Below, in pieces: positions 36,688 through 49,828 of a stretch of 64,000 bases of DNA (position 1 is the stretch's first letter; each line of letters starts with the position of its first letter). Location of the stretch: contig JANPWX010000054.1 of the NCBI GenBank assembly GCA_024734555.1, positions 6,700,991-6,764,990 on the forward strand. The letters run 5' to 3'. The notes beneath the pieces were generated by a model. The model had not been told where the DNA came from, made no database searches, and saw only the letters and a list, made by a program, of their open reading frames with translations. Source of the stretch: Trochalopteron elliotii. Its lineage: Eukaryota > Chordata > Aves > Passeriformes > Leiothrichidae. The position numbers and the translations under genes are program-made.

Positions 36688-39600
36688 AAATATCTACCAG
36701 CACAGCAGAAGGGATTCTGAGATTAGCTATGTCCATATCCAGCACTTTCTAAAAAGAGTTGAAGTGACATAAACTGAGCATAAAATATCTGTTGCACAGT
36801 AAGTGATAGCTGTGGTATGTGATGAGGCTTTATGGGATTTTCTTGAAAAAAAGGCTTTTATGAAAATTAAATGTTGGTATTACTGCTCATAAACTCTTGC
36901 AGAAATATAAATACATTTGGCAAAGATGTGACCGTTAAGAAAATGTATTGAGACTGTGACATACATCAGTGTTTTGTGTTATAGGCATCAATAATAGACA
37001 ATAATAAATATTCACTTCAGCCAAATGACTCAGGGCTCTCTGCAGCAGCAGTAGATTAGAAATACTGTTTCTCATTAGATGAAAAGAAAACTTGAAGGCC
37101 AGTGGTTGAAGTCTGACCTCAGCTTCACAGGCCAATGTTTGAGGCAATGCCTTCTGCTCCCAAGGAGTTACTTTTGGTTTGCACCACTGTGTCCAAAATC
37201 AATATCTGTCCCCACAAGTACAGAAAAGGGTGATTTTCCTTCACTTGACGTGCAAAGAAAAAGGGGTCATGCTAGGAACACTGTTCTCTTGAGGAAAGAC
37301 AACAGCACAATAAAAAAAAAAAAAAGTAACAGCAGGGAAATGTTCAATCAATCCTGGAGCATTAAGGTGGCACATCAATTTGTGCAGCAGTAGTTGTCAC
37401 TGTGTGGAAGCTGGCATTGGTGCCATTGTTTATCCAAAGAGATTTGACTTATTTTGTAAGCAACAAAAAACTCCCACAGTACCTAGGACCCCCTTCTCCA
37501 CTGTGAGAAAGCTTTATTATTATTTCTATGACAAGAGAGATCTATATCAAGCTTAAGGCAGGTTGGATAAAAGCAAAGAGTTCAATCAATAGCAGGATCC
37601 CTTTCCCACTTATATTAAAGAATGATTGAAGAGGAGTTAAAGACAGGTTGGTAAAGACAATTTCAGCAATATCACTGAACTGCTGAGACACAAAGCTTGG
37701 CTCTTTTACCTTCCTTTGACCAGGAATTAAATATCTTCTATTTTGTCAGATATGCAGTGCAGGAAACAAGATTGTGGAGGTGTCCTCAGATTTACACCAG
37801 TGTGATTGTGATCTGTATTATTATCAGGATAGCATTTTTATATTGCTGTGCTTCTGTAATTCCCATTGAAGGGCATCTGTTTGAGGTACAGTAAATAGTA
37901 CCTGTTTTGAGAAGCTCTTTACATTTCTTCACTTGAAATATTGATGACTGTTTTAAGCTGGTATAATAGCATATCATATTTCATGAAAGTATTGCAAAAC
38001 TGCTCATGCACAAAACTGCCTAAAGTGATACTCAAGGTAAAGACTGCAGAGACTTTTAAGAATAGCAAGAAACAGCAGGAGTTGGTGCCACTGGTGTGAG
38101 TCATTTGAGAACCTCAAATGACTGAAGTTTTCCTCACACGCTGTCCTTGACTCTGCCCTGGTGGTGCAGCACATCTGGCACTTGAAGCACCCCCTGCCTG
38201 GAGAACATTTCATCTTCAGCCTAACAGGGAAACAAAGGGTGCAATGTTGGAACAAAGGAACACATATTTGGTCTGAACTGTAAAATTCTGTGTTTCTGTG
38301 GGTTTAACACTAACATCCATCCTACCTAATTTCTAACTTGTGATGCTCCGTGCACTACTCGGTGTTTCAGACATCCTAAAATGGTGGGTGGTTTTACAGA
38401 CCATATGTGCTGCAATCTCTAGACACATCTCAGCATGTTAAAGATGGAGAATCAGATGCAGTCCTCAGACTGAATTTTTGGTTCCCTTGTTTTGTGGGTT
38501 TTTAACAGATTCGCCATAAAGTTAATTGAATTCTGCTTTCATTTGGCTTTAACCAGATGTGTAAGTAAGAACTTTACATGGAATTTGTTGTGACTTGAAG
38601 TGAAAGGTGAGATAGCCAGCAAAGAATGGTTCACAATTCAATGAGAATCAGGATTGAACAAGTGACTTGTTCTTAATTTACTTTGAAAGTTTCAAAGTCA
38701 GCCTCTTCTTCCATGTTGTGCAACATACGGGTACAGGATGCTTAACAGATATTATTAATTTCTAGTTTTGTGCACTCTGGCATGCATGATTGGCTCATGA
38801 AATAATGACTGTTTTAGACTGTGATGTAGAAAGAAATGAGTATTACTGTGAAGCCCTAGCCAATTTTAGAAGCAGTCTGTAGCCAAATCTTTCTTGATTT
38901 TTTTGTGAGAATCTCAGCGTGATTTTAAAACATTAACAACATTAAGAACTTCACATATGTTTTAGAGAACCAGCTGAAGTGTGCAGTGTTCTCTGCATGG
39001 ATCCTAGCTCACTTATTTTCATATTTGGCTGCATGTAATTATAGAGGATGGTCTTTTTCATATTTTGCTTTTTTACAATACTTATTAAAGAAATAAAATT
39101 GACAATTAGTCAAATAATTTAAAATACCTTTTAGCTATCTCCACAGATTTAAAGATGGTATCTCTGAAGATTTAAGAAGAGTGCCATGCAGAAACCCTCT
39201 GTTGGAAATGAAGCTCATCTGATAACATTTTTGCGAAACTGTTTCCCATCACCATCTCATTACATCAAGCATGTCAATGCCATGCAGATATAACTCCAGT
39301 CTCTGCCCCAGGCTGACGTGGATGCTAATGGTGTATTTTTGTCTTGTATTTTTGTTCCATTTTGATAATCTTTGCTCAATCTAAGGAGTTCTTTTCTTCC
39401 TTTCCCAAAGAACTGTTTCCAGAAGGACACTTCCAGTGTGGTTAAACAAGGCTTAGAAGAACACATTTACCTATTAATTTAACTAAGGGCTATAAATATT
39501 AGAAGGAAGTGAATTTCAGATGAAGTAAGACAAAACCAGAAAGCTTCAAGGATGTCATCATAAAATTATAACCCGGGCAGATTGCAGAAATCAGATGATT

Positions 39601-42600
39601 CTGATCTAAGTGTTTAGAAGAGCAGTCACTACCTGTTTGTACCAGACCATAACGATAACTGAAGGTCTGAAACAAAAGCAAACCAGTTTCAATTAATACA
39701 AACTCTGCAAGGAAAATTTGCAAGCACAGGTTTGAAATGTGCACATCGAATATTGTGCATTTAATGCTTTATATCCTATGGCACCATGGTAGTGTTAAAA
39801 TTTATGTCTCAGCTGGATTGTCTCAAGCCTTCCCTTTTACCTGTCTCTCAATAAAAGTATAAATTGCACAATGTTTTTTGGCTAGCAGCCTGTCAAATTA
39901 TTGATACTGTTTATAGTCTCTTTAAATGATTACCAGTGCAGTCTTTTGAATGAGGAAATCATAGCATGGGGATGTAGCAAATCTGGGGGTCCTGGCTTAC
40001 AGAAGATGACTAAAATGTATGTTTGAACAAGACTGACAGTGAGCACACTGTAGAAAGCATTCAGCTTTTGTTTCAAGACCTTTCATACTCCACATCCCAA
40101 AATATCTACAAAGTAAGGCAGAAGATATTATTGGTATACTGCTGAGACATGACATGCCAGCATATTATGCATCAAGTGTAGTTTATTAAACATGGTCTCT
40201 GGTAAGAGCTCTGATGAAAAGTTTGTGTGTTTATTGCAAAAACTCAACCCAAGCAACCAGAACCCCAAGCCACCCACACCTTCATGATCAACACCTTTCA
40301 TTTCATTAATTGCCCTGCACGCATATAAACACAGTAAACAGAGTATAGCACACCTACCAAATGTTACATGGCCACCACCGTAACACCATCAATGGTATTC
40401 CTAGAGGTGTGCTGGGAAGAAGAGTCTAACTTGATTCCTTTAATTATTAAGATTTCAGAGTGCTGTCAGCTGTGCTGCACTGAACCAGACCACCTATTTC
40501 CTGCTAGGTGACAACCACATGCAGGTATTCATGGACAAAGATTTGATGCTGCTGTTCCAGCCCTCAAGAAGTGCTGCCAAATAAAACTCTCAAGTTCTAT
40601 CTTATCAGTAAAGACTCCGTGTTCTGATGCTCCAGCTCACCAAAACACAAAGATATGGAGACAGCATCCACCTAGTTAATACTAGCACTGTGAAAGAGGT
40701 GAGAAAATGCTTATCAAATCTGCATATGCAAGGCAGCAATCTAGCTAGAGAGATTTCTCTCCAGCTTAAGTAGTTGTAAGGCATCTACCAACTTGGTGTG
40801 CAAGCAGTTCTTAGCCATTTGTGAGCCAGTGAGACATTTGTGGGCCAGTGTTATTTACAGAAGCTACAGGAGAATTTTTGCTGAATGCATACATTTGGGC
40901 AAGGCACTTCATGGATATTCTGTATAGGAGATAATTTTCCTAATCATGCAAGAACGCTTAGAGGAAAATGCACATTTATATCCAGTGAGATGGACTGGCA
41001 GAGGTCCCTTCCCCATGCTACACCCCAAGAGATGTGGGAAGCCATATAACCAGAAAGGAACATCCCTGCCCCCAGCTACACACCATCCATCTTTGGAAGA
41101 TACAGAATGTCTGCCAGCTTTAAACTGGCCCAAGTTACCTCAGCTTCATCTGATATTGCTATTATCAGGAGAACTCTTTCCTCTCTCCACTGTTATCTAC
41201 CCTAAACAGGTTACCCTCATAATCTTACAATATTATAACAATATAAATTATAAAGTATAACTAGTTAAGGCAATGGTCTTGGTTTCAAATGTTATTTCAT
41301 TTTGATATATGACAACTTCAAGGTTGAAATAGTTCTCCTCCCTTTTTTCTCCCCTTCATTGGACAGACTTTTAAACTAGATGCTAGGTCTTAGTACGATT
41401 TGTTTCTCTACAGATGTAAGTAAAGCTACTATTTGAAACAAGATGAGTTAAATCAGCAAAACCCCATAAGTATACTTTTATTTTAAGCCAAATACTTTAG
41501 GAATTATTTTTGACGAAGGTAAAATATGCTACTCTTGCAGCACGATCTAGGGGATATACATCTGTTGAAACAATTCCACAGAAAAATGTAAAATCCAGAT
41601 GATGAAGCAATAGATGAGCCCTTAGTGCAGTTATTTTCGTGACTCCCAGTGTTGGTTCAGGTGGTTTCTCACAGTGTAACTCTTGTCCCAGAGTACATAA
41701 GAATGTAGAAGCTTTTATTCTGGTGATGGGAAACCAAAGGAAAGAAGCCAGCTAAAGAAGATTCACGAGGAAAGAAAAGAATTTTGGGGAAAACTTAGGC
41801 TAAAGATTGTGTGGTTGTCTCCATTATGTTTAAACATCTGTCTGCCATGTGGGAATTTGGGAAAAACGAAGTTTCACTTGCAGCATGAAAATAAATAAAT
41901 ACGTTAATTGTGAATGATGCCCATTGTAAAGTAGGCCCATTCATTACACTTGTGATTAATAACTTTATAAGTGCCAACATTGAGAAAATGCATGAAGATC
42001 ATTCCCTACAGAGTTGTGTCTCATGGCTCAGATGGGAGCTTCTGAGCCCCACAGAGTTGATACTTTGACAGAAACAGCTGTGGGTGGGTTTGAGGACTTG
42101 CCCTTGCCAACTGGTGCTCAGAATTGGAACTCAGAAATAACTTGTCAAAAATATGGATCAAAAAACTGGAGAAAAACGAGAAAGAGCAAGGAAAATCCTA
42201 CTAATACCCTATACATCTTGCTCATACATGCAGCAGGGTAACGATATTAGATGCTGTAAATTAAGAAAATTACATATAAATACATACAAGGGTTTATGGA
42301 GAGAGATATATTTAGTCTAAGTTGAGAACACAACGTTTTAGGAGGGCACAGAAGCCTGCAGTCATGAAAGCACTATAGCTTTTAAGTTTAAATATGTGTT
42401 CTAATGATCAATATTTAGCAAAGCTTACTGCAGCACAGGGGGAGTCCCACTGGTGTTAACACAGACTTGGTAAGTGGCTTCTGATCTAAGCATGTGTTTA
42501 GCTGACCTGGATGCACACAAAGATGAACCTTGCAAACAGGCTTAGAGAACATATCTTTTAGTGGTTTAGCATAAAAGAACACGTAGAGATAGAATTAAAT

Positions 42601-42660
42601 TTTTGTTCAGTTTAATATTCTTTACCATAAACCTAAATGCAAGTTATGTCCATATAAACC
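36688..42660. other. Unique AT-rich non-coding stretch
   Basis: A 14-base A run lies at 37312-37325 directly after AATA; no processed gene body is recognised upstream. A 19-bp-period near-duplicate (CATTTGTGAGCCAGTG / CATTTGTGGGCCAGTG) lies at 40816-40850. Plus frames at 37079-37393 and 40946-41260 (104 codons each) are not recognised. Confidence 0.55.
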
Positions 42661-42676
42661 AAAAAAAAAAAAAAAA
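42661..42676 (+). repeat. Poly(A) run of 16
   Basis: Uninterrupted A run following CATATAAACC. No retrotransposed gene or element is identifiable upstream. Confidence 0.9.
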
Positions 42677-42756
42677 GGTAACCTGAATTTGAATTAGAAC
42701 ATTTCCTCCAGACTTCTCTCCTTAGAGTCAGGTTCTTTGCTGCTGCAAATTTCCAT

Positions 42757-42802
42757 AATTTAAATGAGTTACAACTGCTTACACCAGCTAGACTTGGACC
42801 CA
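42757..42802. repeat. Second copy of the ancient amniote repeat relic
   Basis: TTAAATGAGTTACAACTGCT followed by TACACCAGCTAGACTTGGACC parallels the remembered amniote wording 'aatggagttacactgatttacaccagctgaggatctggccc'. It is short and diverged. Same suspected family as 14732-14825. Confidence 0.4.
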
Positions 42803-44680
42803 TCTATCACCTCTATTATCTAGATAATATGGAAAATAATCTATTCAGAGCTTTCATTTTGAAAACAATGTCATGTTACAATTCTCAGCAGAGTCAAAAG
42901 TCTTCCCAAAGCCATGCATGAAAAATAAACTGTAACCTTTTAAGACTTCCAAGCTGTATGATAAATAATACTGAACTAATAATAATTCAGATAGAAAGAG
43001 AAGCAGTGTTTATCTTATTTTTCTGCTTTAGGGGAAAGAATCTAGGTAGCAGATTTTGTCATGATTTTATTGCTCATTTTCTGTTCTGCAGGTTTCTTTC
43101 TTTGTGCTCATAGATGGTAATGACTTTTGCAAGAGAAATAAATTGTATTTCCATGGGAGCCAGGGTGTTAGGCAAATTGCAAAAGATGATGATGAAATTT
43201 GGACTAAGCTCACAACACGCTCTAGGTCCTGATGATTTAAAAACATTCCTTTAGCAATAAAAATCAAGTCCTTAAGCGCAATCCTAGCAGCCTGCATGAA
43301 AACAAAAACATACACAGGATTATTCTGGTTTGATTTATAGTGCTTTTGCCTACTGGAAAACTTAGTGCAAGAAGCTTGCCAAGGTCAGTGCTTCTGCTTT
43401 CAGATTTCTTTATGAAAAAGGAGAAAGCAAGCTGCATTTTCAATTTTTTTTAAAGGCTCTGGCACAATGCCAGCCACTAGGCATTCAAGAGGTGCTCTGT
43501 AATCCATTCAGCTGTAACATAAAGTTTTGTAAAAGGTATGCTAGCATATTCTGCACTGGCTCTGCTAATCAGTAATGTTCCATTAAATTGGCCACTGTCA
43601 TATTAAAGAAAGATCTACACAGTTTGTGCCCTCTTGTAACAATAATATTTGACAATAATTATAGTGATACCAAGGTGTAGGTGGTCCAGTTGGCAAGAAT
43701 AGCACAATATTTCTCTTTAATAGTGACTTGATCAAACATGTGTGGGTGCTTTGTTGAGGCTTGAAGAGGATTATAATAGCTGAAATAAGATGAGATAATT
43801 TGCTGACAAAGTTGTTTCTTCCTTAGGAGAACACATCCTTCTGTGCATATGTGTGTGTACACGAACATCCCCCCACACAACCACCTCCCAGAGAAAATAA
43901 CCCTTAAGTAGCTGTGCACTGAGAATGCTGATGGGGTGGAGCACTGTGCCAGAGGGAAAAGGGAAAGCATGCCAGGCTTTGTCTATTTGGGAAGAGGCTT
44001 TAACAAACAAGGGCACAGCATTGAGGTTTCTGCCCTCGAATGAAGAAATGGTGACTGTGACATGGCAGATGTTGTGCAAAGATAAATTTTGTTTAATACC
44101 ACAGGGCCATCTCTGCCAGCTCTGGACAGTCATGTCTGCTGCGTGCTACAATTTGCCATACATTGATTGCACCAGCACAATAAATTATACAAGCCAGAGC
44201 ACTGAAATGATCACTACACAGCAAACTTCTCTATCCTCACTGCCTACAGAACTCAGGAGTGAGCCACCAGCAGCAAAAGCTCCCAAGCCACATGTCCTCC
44301 CCCCAAGCACCCAAACTGCCCCCTCCTGCGCTGAACTCCCAGCTGAACATTATTCACTGAGCCAGACAACTCTACACTGCAGCCCCACCAGGGCTTTGGG
44401 GACAATTCTTACCAACAGCTTAGCTCAGAATTCTTAAAGGTGCTCTTGACAGACCATTGTGTGACAATACCCTTCTGCATCCTTAGCCTGCCTTGGCATG
44501 GCTGGCGAGGCCAATGAAAAATGGCAAAATGAGGCACTACTGCTGCTGCTGCTGGAATAAGCAGTACCCAGGAAATGGGCAGTGGTGGAAGCTGGAGTTG
44601 TGGTTTTGTTGCTGTACAGAGGTGTGAATGTGTGTGCAAAATGAAAAAAGCCTCAGCTTTCAGAAAAAGATCTTTGAGAT
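42803..44680. other. Non-coding stretch with one weak exon candidate
   Basis: Contains the minus-strand candidate at 43067-43291. The plus frame 43925-44437 (170 codons) and two opposing minus frames (43659-43970, 43771-44133) overlap one another; none is recognised. Confidence 0.5.
43067..43291 (-). other. Unverified terminal-exon candidate, minus strand
   Basis: On the minus strand a tract reading TTTTTGTTTTCATGCAG ends at 43292. An open frame of 74 codons follows, ending in a stop at 43067-43069. The start AARIALKDLIFIAKG and the following LNHQDLERVVSLVQ look helical and protein-like. A GTGAGC donor-like site lies inside at the VV position, so a shorter internal exon is also possible. No family is recognised and no partner exon was found. 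Confidence 0.17.
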
Positions 44681-44960
44681 GACACAGGAACACAGGATGG
44701 TTGAGATTGGCAGGGACCTCAGGAGTTCATCTAGTTCAATGCCCCTGCTCTAGCAGGACCTACTAGGACTGGTTGCCCAGTACACTGTTGTGAGGTTTTG
44801 ATTATTTCCACAGCTGGAGACTTCACAACCCCTCTGTCCAACTTACTCCGATGTTCAACCACCTTCACAGTTAATGCTCTTTTGTGTTCAGCTGGAGTTT
44901 CACATGTGTCAGTTTGTCCCCATTGCCTCTGTCTTGTCTCTGAGAACATGCAGCCTGAGC
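44681..44960 (-). mobile_element. CR1 LINE fragment, 3' end (minus orientation)
   Basis: Read on the plus strand, the segment opens with decayed short tail repeats (CACAGGAACACAGGATGG). It continues GGTTGAGATTGGCAGGGACC, CATCTAGTTCAATGCCCCTG, CTGGAGACTTCACAACCCCT and GTTTGTCCCCATTGCCTCTG. In this order these are the reverse complement of the avian CR1 3' end. The copy is truncated near 44960; no reverse transcriptase domain is present. Small deletions and many substitutions show an old copy. The plus frame 44798-45292 starts inside it and is not a gene. Confidence 0.9.
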
Positions 44961-45664
44961 CAGATGAATGGTCTGTCAGTTCACATTCTGAATTCTGGAT
45001 TCATGGAAGCCTGCATGGACACAGCAATCAGCCTAATGAAACAATCTCTCTGAGGGGAACTATATTCTTTCCTTCATTTCTCTCTATTCCTATCCTGTCC
45101 AGTTTATCAGGAAATCCTAGTGTGGACATCTGCAAAGATGGCAAGTCGAATATATTGAAATGCATGGAAGAAGTGAACGGGGGCTGTGGGGTGTTTATTT
45201 GCTGGTACAGTGTGGTAAGGATCCCACCTGGGATATCTGTGCAAGTGTCAGCTTTTCTTCAGCTGTGCATGAAAAGTGAATATAACCAATGATTCCACCT
45301 TAAACTTGCTAAGCCAGTTCACAATCTGGAATTGAATTTGTATAATGATTTAAATAATTTGGTACTTTCTTCTTTTGTGAGAAGAATAAAAATTAGTATT
45401 CTGTCAATTTCCAGATGTTTTAGTCCCTTCTTTAAACAATAACATAACTAAAACTGACTGCCCAATTTCAATGAAGCCCTGTATTCAATCCCTGGTAGTG
45501 TGTACCACTGCCTCTAGCCTTTTACAATGCCAATCAGCCATTAGCAATCAAAAAAGAAGCCAGAGCCTGGACTAATATTTCCCATTGTACTCACTGATGA
45601 TACCTTATGAGGTTATTAAGAGATAATGCACAAGTTCCCTGTGTTTTCCCCTCCTTTTCTTCAG

Positions 45665-45888
45665 TGTCTCTCCTGTGTACTCTTTGTGGTATTCAGGGAA
45701 CACCATGCTCCCCCAGCAGGAAAGTTGCCCCCACACACAGTGATACCTGATGACATTGATCCAACACAGATGCAGGGCAGGACAACTGCTCTCTGCTCCA
45801 GCCTGGCCACCAGCCCCGGGTCCCCAGTCCAGCTGCTGATGTCCCCACCTGATGCAGCACACGAGGCCACACAAGATCACAGCCTGAG
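45665..45888 (+). other. Unverified internal exon candidate in a GC-richer block
   Basis: A very long pyrimidine tract (CCCTCCTTTTCTTCAG, 45649-45664) precedes a 224-base open segment ending CTGAG before a GTAATG donor-like site at 45889. A second acceptor-like TATTCAG ends at 45696. The frame gives a Pro/Thr/Ser-rich peptide with PPHTVIPDDIDPTQMQG. No family is recognised. The minus strand is also open (45605-45946, 113 codons), which lowers the weight of the open frame. It lies about 700 bases after a CR1 copy. It may be a real but unplaced exon, or chance. Confidence 0.2.
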
Positions 45889-48090
45889 GTAATGTGGCCA
45901 CAGGCATATTTGCTGTCATTGTTCTGTTCCTCACCTCCACCTTCACTTCATGCTGAGAATACTTTCATTTGAGACAGTGACAAAGACTGGCAGACCCCAG
46001 AAATTGTCTCTTGCACTTTCTGCTCTGACTTTTCCCAGGCAGGACAAGAAATACATTATGGGGAATAACGCATTGCTCCCCTCTCCTACCCCTTCAAATC
46101 TGGAAGACTTCCCTGGATAACTTCCAGCAACTATCCCTGTGTCAGAATAGGCTTTTCTCTTTGCTCTAGAATATGTTGAAAGGAACTGATAACAACAAAT
46201 AAAAAATTTAGATAACTAGCAGAGAAAACAAGAGTGAGACAGCAGGACATCCTTCCTAGTGAAGGATGTTGCAATATGGTCACTAGTTAAAACAAACAAG
46301 CCAAGTTCTAGTTAGTCATCAGAGATTTAAAAGAACCACTTTACAATACTAATACTATATGGTCAGTAAAATGATTTCTGGAAAGTTCTAGATAATTTTG
46401 AGATACCTGTCCTTGATTTGTTAATCCTCAATAACCAGGAGGTGTGAGCAGGAATGTTATTAAAGTCACCTGAAAGCACGTAACTGAATTTTAATTGGAT
46501 GATGTTATAATTGTGTACTATTTCTGACAAATGCTTTGTCGACTTGTCTCCGAAACAAGAATAGAAAAAGAATGTTTTGTTTAAATTTTATGGTTTTGAT
46601 ATAGTTTGTCAGCTCAGTAACTCCAGCCCATGTTCCTGCTCTGTATATTATCCACAGATGAGCATAAAAAATAAGTGGACATTCATTTCCATCGGTATAA
46701 CTATAAAATACTGTGAGAGATATTTTAATCATATTAAATAAAGTAATTTTCCCTCTTGCAAGACAAAACATATCAACAAAACAGTCCAATATTTGTAATT
46801 TGGGAGAAGTATTTGGAGAGGACCTGTTTCAGAATAAGAAGCACTTCTGAGTTCTTTCTTCCTTATAAGTCATACCTGCTTTAGCAGGCTAATTTTATAC
46901 ACATCTGAGACACTATTCAAAGTAATGAGATCAGAGCTAACAGCTTCATTCACCCGTCATGAAAATCTCATTTTTTCTGTCCTTAATGTATGCTTGAAAA
47001 TAAAAAAAATAAAACTGGATTTTTGTCATCCAAAGAGGAACTAACAGTGAGCATGGCAAAATAAGCAGTTTTCACAGAGGAGTAGATAGATTGATTTGGC
47101 CTACCTGACTGTTCAAGGCTTAAGACATCCTGCTCAGCTAAAGGATGCTGGAGCCTCCACTCATCACATCACTGGCTATCTGCTTTGCATGGGTGGTTAA
47201 GTTTCATGTGGGGGTTGAACAGTCAGCAGCCCAGGCACTCGGCAGGTGTGAAGCCTCAGCACAAGCAGGGGAGCACCCTTTATGTGTCAGCAGAACCCCT
47301 CTTTGCTGGAAAGTGAGAGCAGCTCAGCAAGTGTAAGGCAAAGCTTCTCAGGAAGTTTACACTGGTTATTTCAAAAAGAGCCAGCTGGCCACCATCACTG
47401 GAAGCTGAAGCCAACATGCAATTTAAATCAGACCACAGGCAGAGATTTATCTGTGCTCCATCTGTAATGTGGGGATGAGATCGAACTGTGTGACTTTGTG
47501 TTTGTGAGGTACCTTGAGACTGGGTGGAAGGCCAAAAGGGAGTGCCAAAGATTCTGTTATTATGAAAAGCCATTCAAAGATAAGCAAATGTTGATGTTAG
47601 CAAAAGCATCAACTTCCAAAGCCTTTTAAAATTCTTCTATGAAGTAAATTAATTTACATATGAAATACCCCAAATGTATTTTCTTTGGTAACGGCAAATT
47701 ATCTTCCTATCAAGTAAGTACAGATTGCAGAAACCTAATTGGACTTTAACAACTTGTGAAAAATTATGGATGTTATATTTTATACATGTAAATGTTTGAT
47801 TTTGTTTAAAAAACAGTCCCTTACCAAAGAAAAATATCAATACATTTCATGTAAATGAAGCCAAGCATAAATGTCCCTGTTGTAGCCTCAATTTGTTTAT
47901 GTAACTCCATCGGCAGCAATGGATGCTGTGTACATATCCAACTGAGTGACATATTGTGTTAGCAAGAATATCACAATTACAGACAATTACCTTTTTTTTT
48001 TTGCACCTGGTGCTTACAAGCATTCTTTGTTAGTTGGATTTCTTGAAGAAGGAAAGGTTTTTATGTAAATCTCTAATGTCTTCTGAAGTT

Positions 48091-48143
48091 AAATAACCCC
48101 AAAACCAAACAACCACCACAACCAAAAACCCCACAACAACCCA
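48091..48143 (+). repeat. A/C-rich low-complexity tract
   Basis: AACCCC, AAAACC, AAACAACC and CCACAACAACCC units in succession; no regular period. Same class as the tracts at 2296, 24650, 51811 and 62779. Confidence 0.7.
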
Positions 48144-49588
48144 GTAGAGTTGCAAAAAGTCACAAACAACTCTTAAAACACCACCATCTCATTGTGATGT
48201 TTTAAATTGCACAAAATTAAAAAAAAAAAATAGGTATGAACAGCTTCTCTATTCAGAGAGAAACAAAAAAAGGAATACTGAAATAATTATCAGTAGTGTA
48301 AGTCTCTGGGTTATTCAAATATGTTCTGCAAGAAATCCTTTTCCATCCAATCCTCTGCATATGTGCCCCCTGCAGCACTTTATAACAAGTCAAATTTGAA
48401 TGCTCAGGTAACACAGGAATTACCCTTGTTCTTCAGAATATAAAAGTGGAAGGTCTGTCAAGAGATAGGGTCCCTTATAACTCAGATGCTGTTACACAAA
48501 CAGCAGCAGTCCCAACAGCCAGGCTGAATAGTAATTTCTGTTGTTAAAGAAATTCGTGGTATTTTTTGAAAGCCTGAAACACTCCCACCACTTAAGGAAA
48601 AATGTTAAAAGTTGACAGTGACAAAATACCTATGATTAGAGTCATGCTCTTTGCTCAGCCTATCTATTCCCCTTTCAGTTTGGATAAGTTATTAACTTCT
48701 GAACTTCGTCACTTCCTTTAAAGCATCTGCAGTATTCTAGAAATTTTGTGTGTTCAGCCAAAACCCTAACAAAAATTGCAATGTTAGGCCCATGCCTCTG
48801 CCAAAGCATCAGCAGTGCCACATGCTAAACTGGAAACACATGGACAGTGATGCAGCACAGAGAAACAGAGTGAGAAATACAGAACGTCTTCCCACTGCCA
48901 GAGCTTCTGCTCACCTCTGTCCACTCTGACACAGCTGAACCTGTGGGCTGCACTCCTGCTATGATGTAGTTCTCTCTCTCCCACCCCTCCAACAAAGTGA
49001 GAATTTTCCTCTGGATTTCCTCAGTGACCATCCAACACTAGACCCCAATATCAGGAACTAATGGGTCTCTTCAGAATCACAGTTTCTTCTACTGCAAACC
49101 AATTTCATTTTAATTGAGTTAATTGCAGCTCTCTCTTTGGAAAAGTACAGAACTGCATACATGAAAGCATATTTAAAATAACCCTTCTAAAGTAAGTTTA
49201 GGTACTTGAAATGCACAAAGTGGCAGATCAGTCTGGCACTTGACCTCGACTCAGCCCTCTTGCATGTACAGGGTATGATGCAGTCTTTAATTATATGGTT
49301 ACATAATTATATTTCCACAGAAACTCAGATTTCTTCAGTGGAGTGGGATATAGAATGAAAGCATATGGCTTTAAAAATGTATTTATGGTAATTTAAAGAG
49401 ATTAAAAAACAACCAGTACTGAAAAGATCATTTATCTCAGCAGCAGCAGATGGGGCTCCTGCTGAGATCAGGACTTCATTGTGCTCTGCTCCGTACATGC
49501 ACATTAGATCAGACAGCAGTTGTTCCAAAGACTTTACAGTCTAAGTAGGGCAGTCAGGCAAAACTACAGGAAAAGGAATTATTTCCTT

Positions 49589-49740
49589 CATGTTACTAAG
49601 GGGGAAGTGGAAGTACTGAAGCACAAATAAGTTAAAGCAAGGTCAAGTGACTGAATTCAGCTTTGCTAAGGTGAAACCAATTTTAACCCATTACTACTGG
49701 CCTCCTGATCTTATACTGGTTAGAACCACTGGTCTGTAAG
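49589..49740 (-). mobile_element. MIR-like SINE relic, nearly full length (minus orientation)
   Basis: On the plus strand the order CATGTTACTAAGGGGGAAGT, CTGAAGCACA, AAGTTAA, AGCAAGGTCA, ATTTTAACCCA and GGTTAGAACCACT follows the reverse complement of the MIR consensus (TTTTACAGATGAGGAAACTG, GAGGCACAG, GGTTAAGTGACTTGCCCAAGGTCA, ATTTGAACCCA, CTCTTAACCACT). Identity is low, as expected for a very old copy. The comparison is from memory. Confidence 0.58.
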
Positions 49741-49828
49741 AGGAATATAGTTCTAGACATTCACAGATGTAGAGGTTGGGAAGTGTTATTACCATGAGCT
49801 AGGTTAGTCTTAGTAGTTTCCCATTATT

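Larger units (their letters stand above)
44961..49588. other. Non-coding stretch with one GC-richer exon-like block
   Basis: Apart from the candidate at 45665-45888 and the A/C tract at 48091-48143, nothing is recognised. GC-richer sequence occurs again at about 47140-47300. A T run of 12 lies at about 47992-48003. The minus frame 46505-46789 (94 codons) is unrecognised. Confidence 0.5.

Noticed and set aside
37079..37325. Processed pseudogene ending in AATA plus a 14-base A run
   Set aside because: The upstream frame matches nothing I recognise and no flanking duplication was found.
43360..43400. CTTGCCAAGGTCA as a minus-strand MIR piece
   Set aside because: The match is confined to about 13 bases with no supporting flanks.
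43925..44437. 170-codon plus-strand frame as a gene
   Set aside because: No recognised domain, no splice or promoter support, and opposing frames overlap it. It ends about 250 bases before a CR1 copy.
44798..45292. 164-codon plus-strand frame
   Set aside because: Its first third is antisense CR1 3'-end sequence, so the frame is a by-product.
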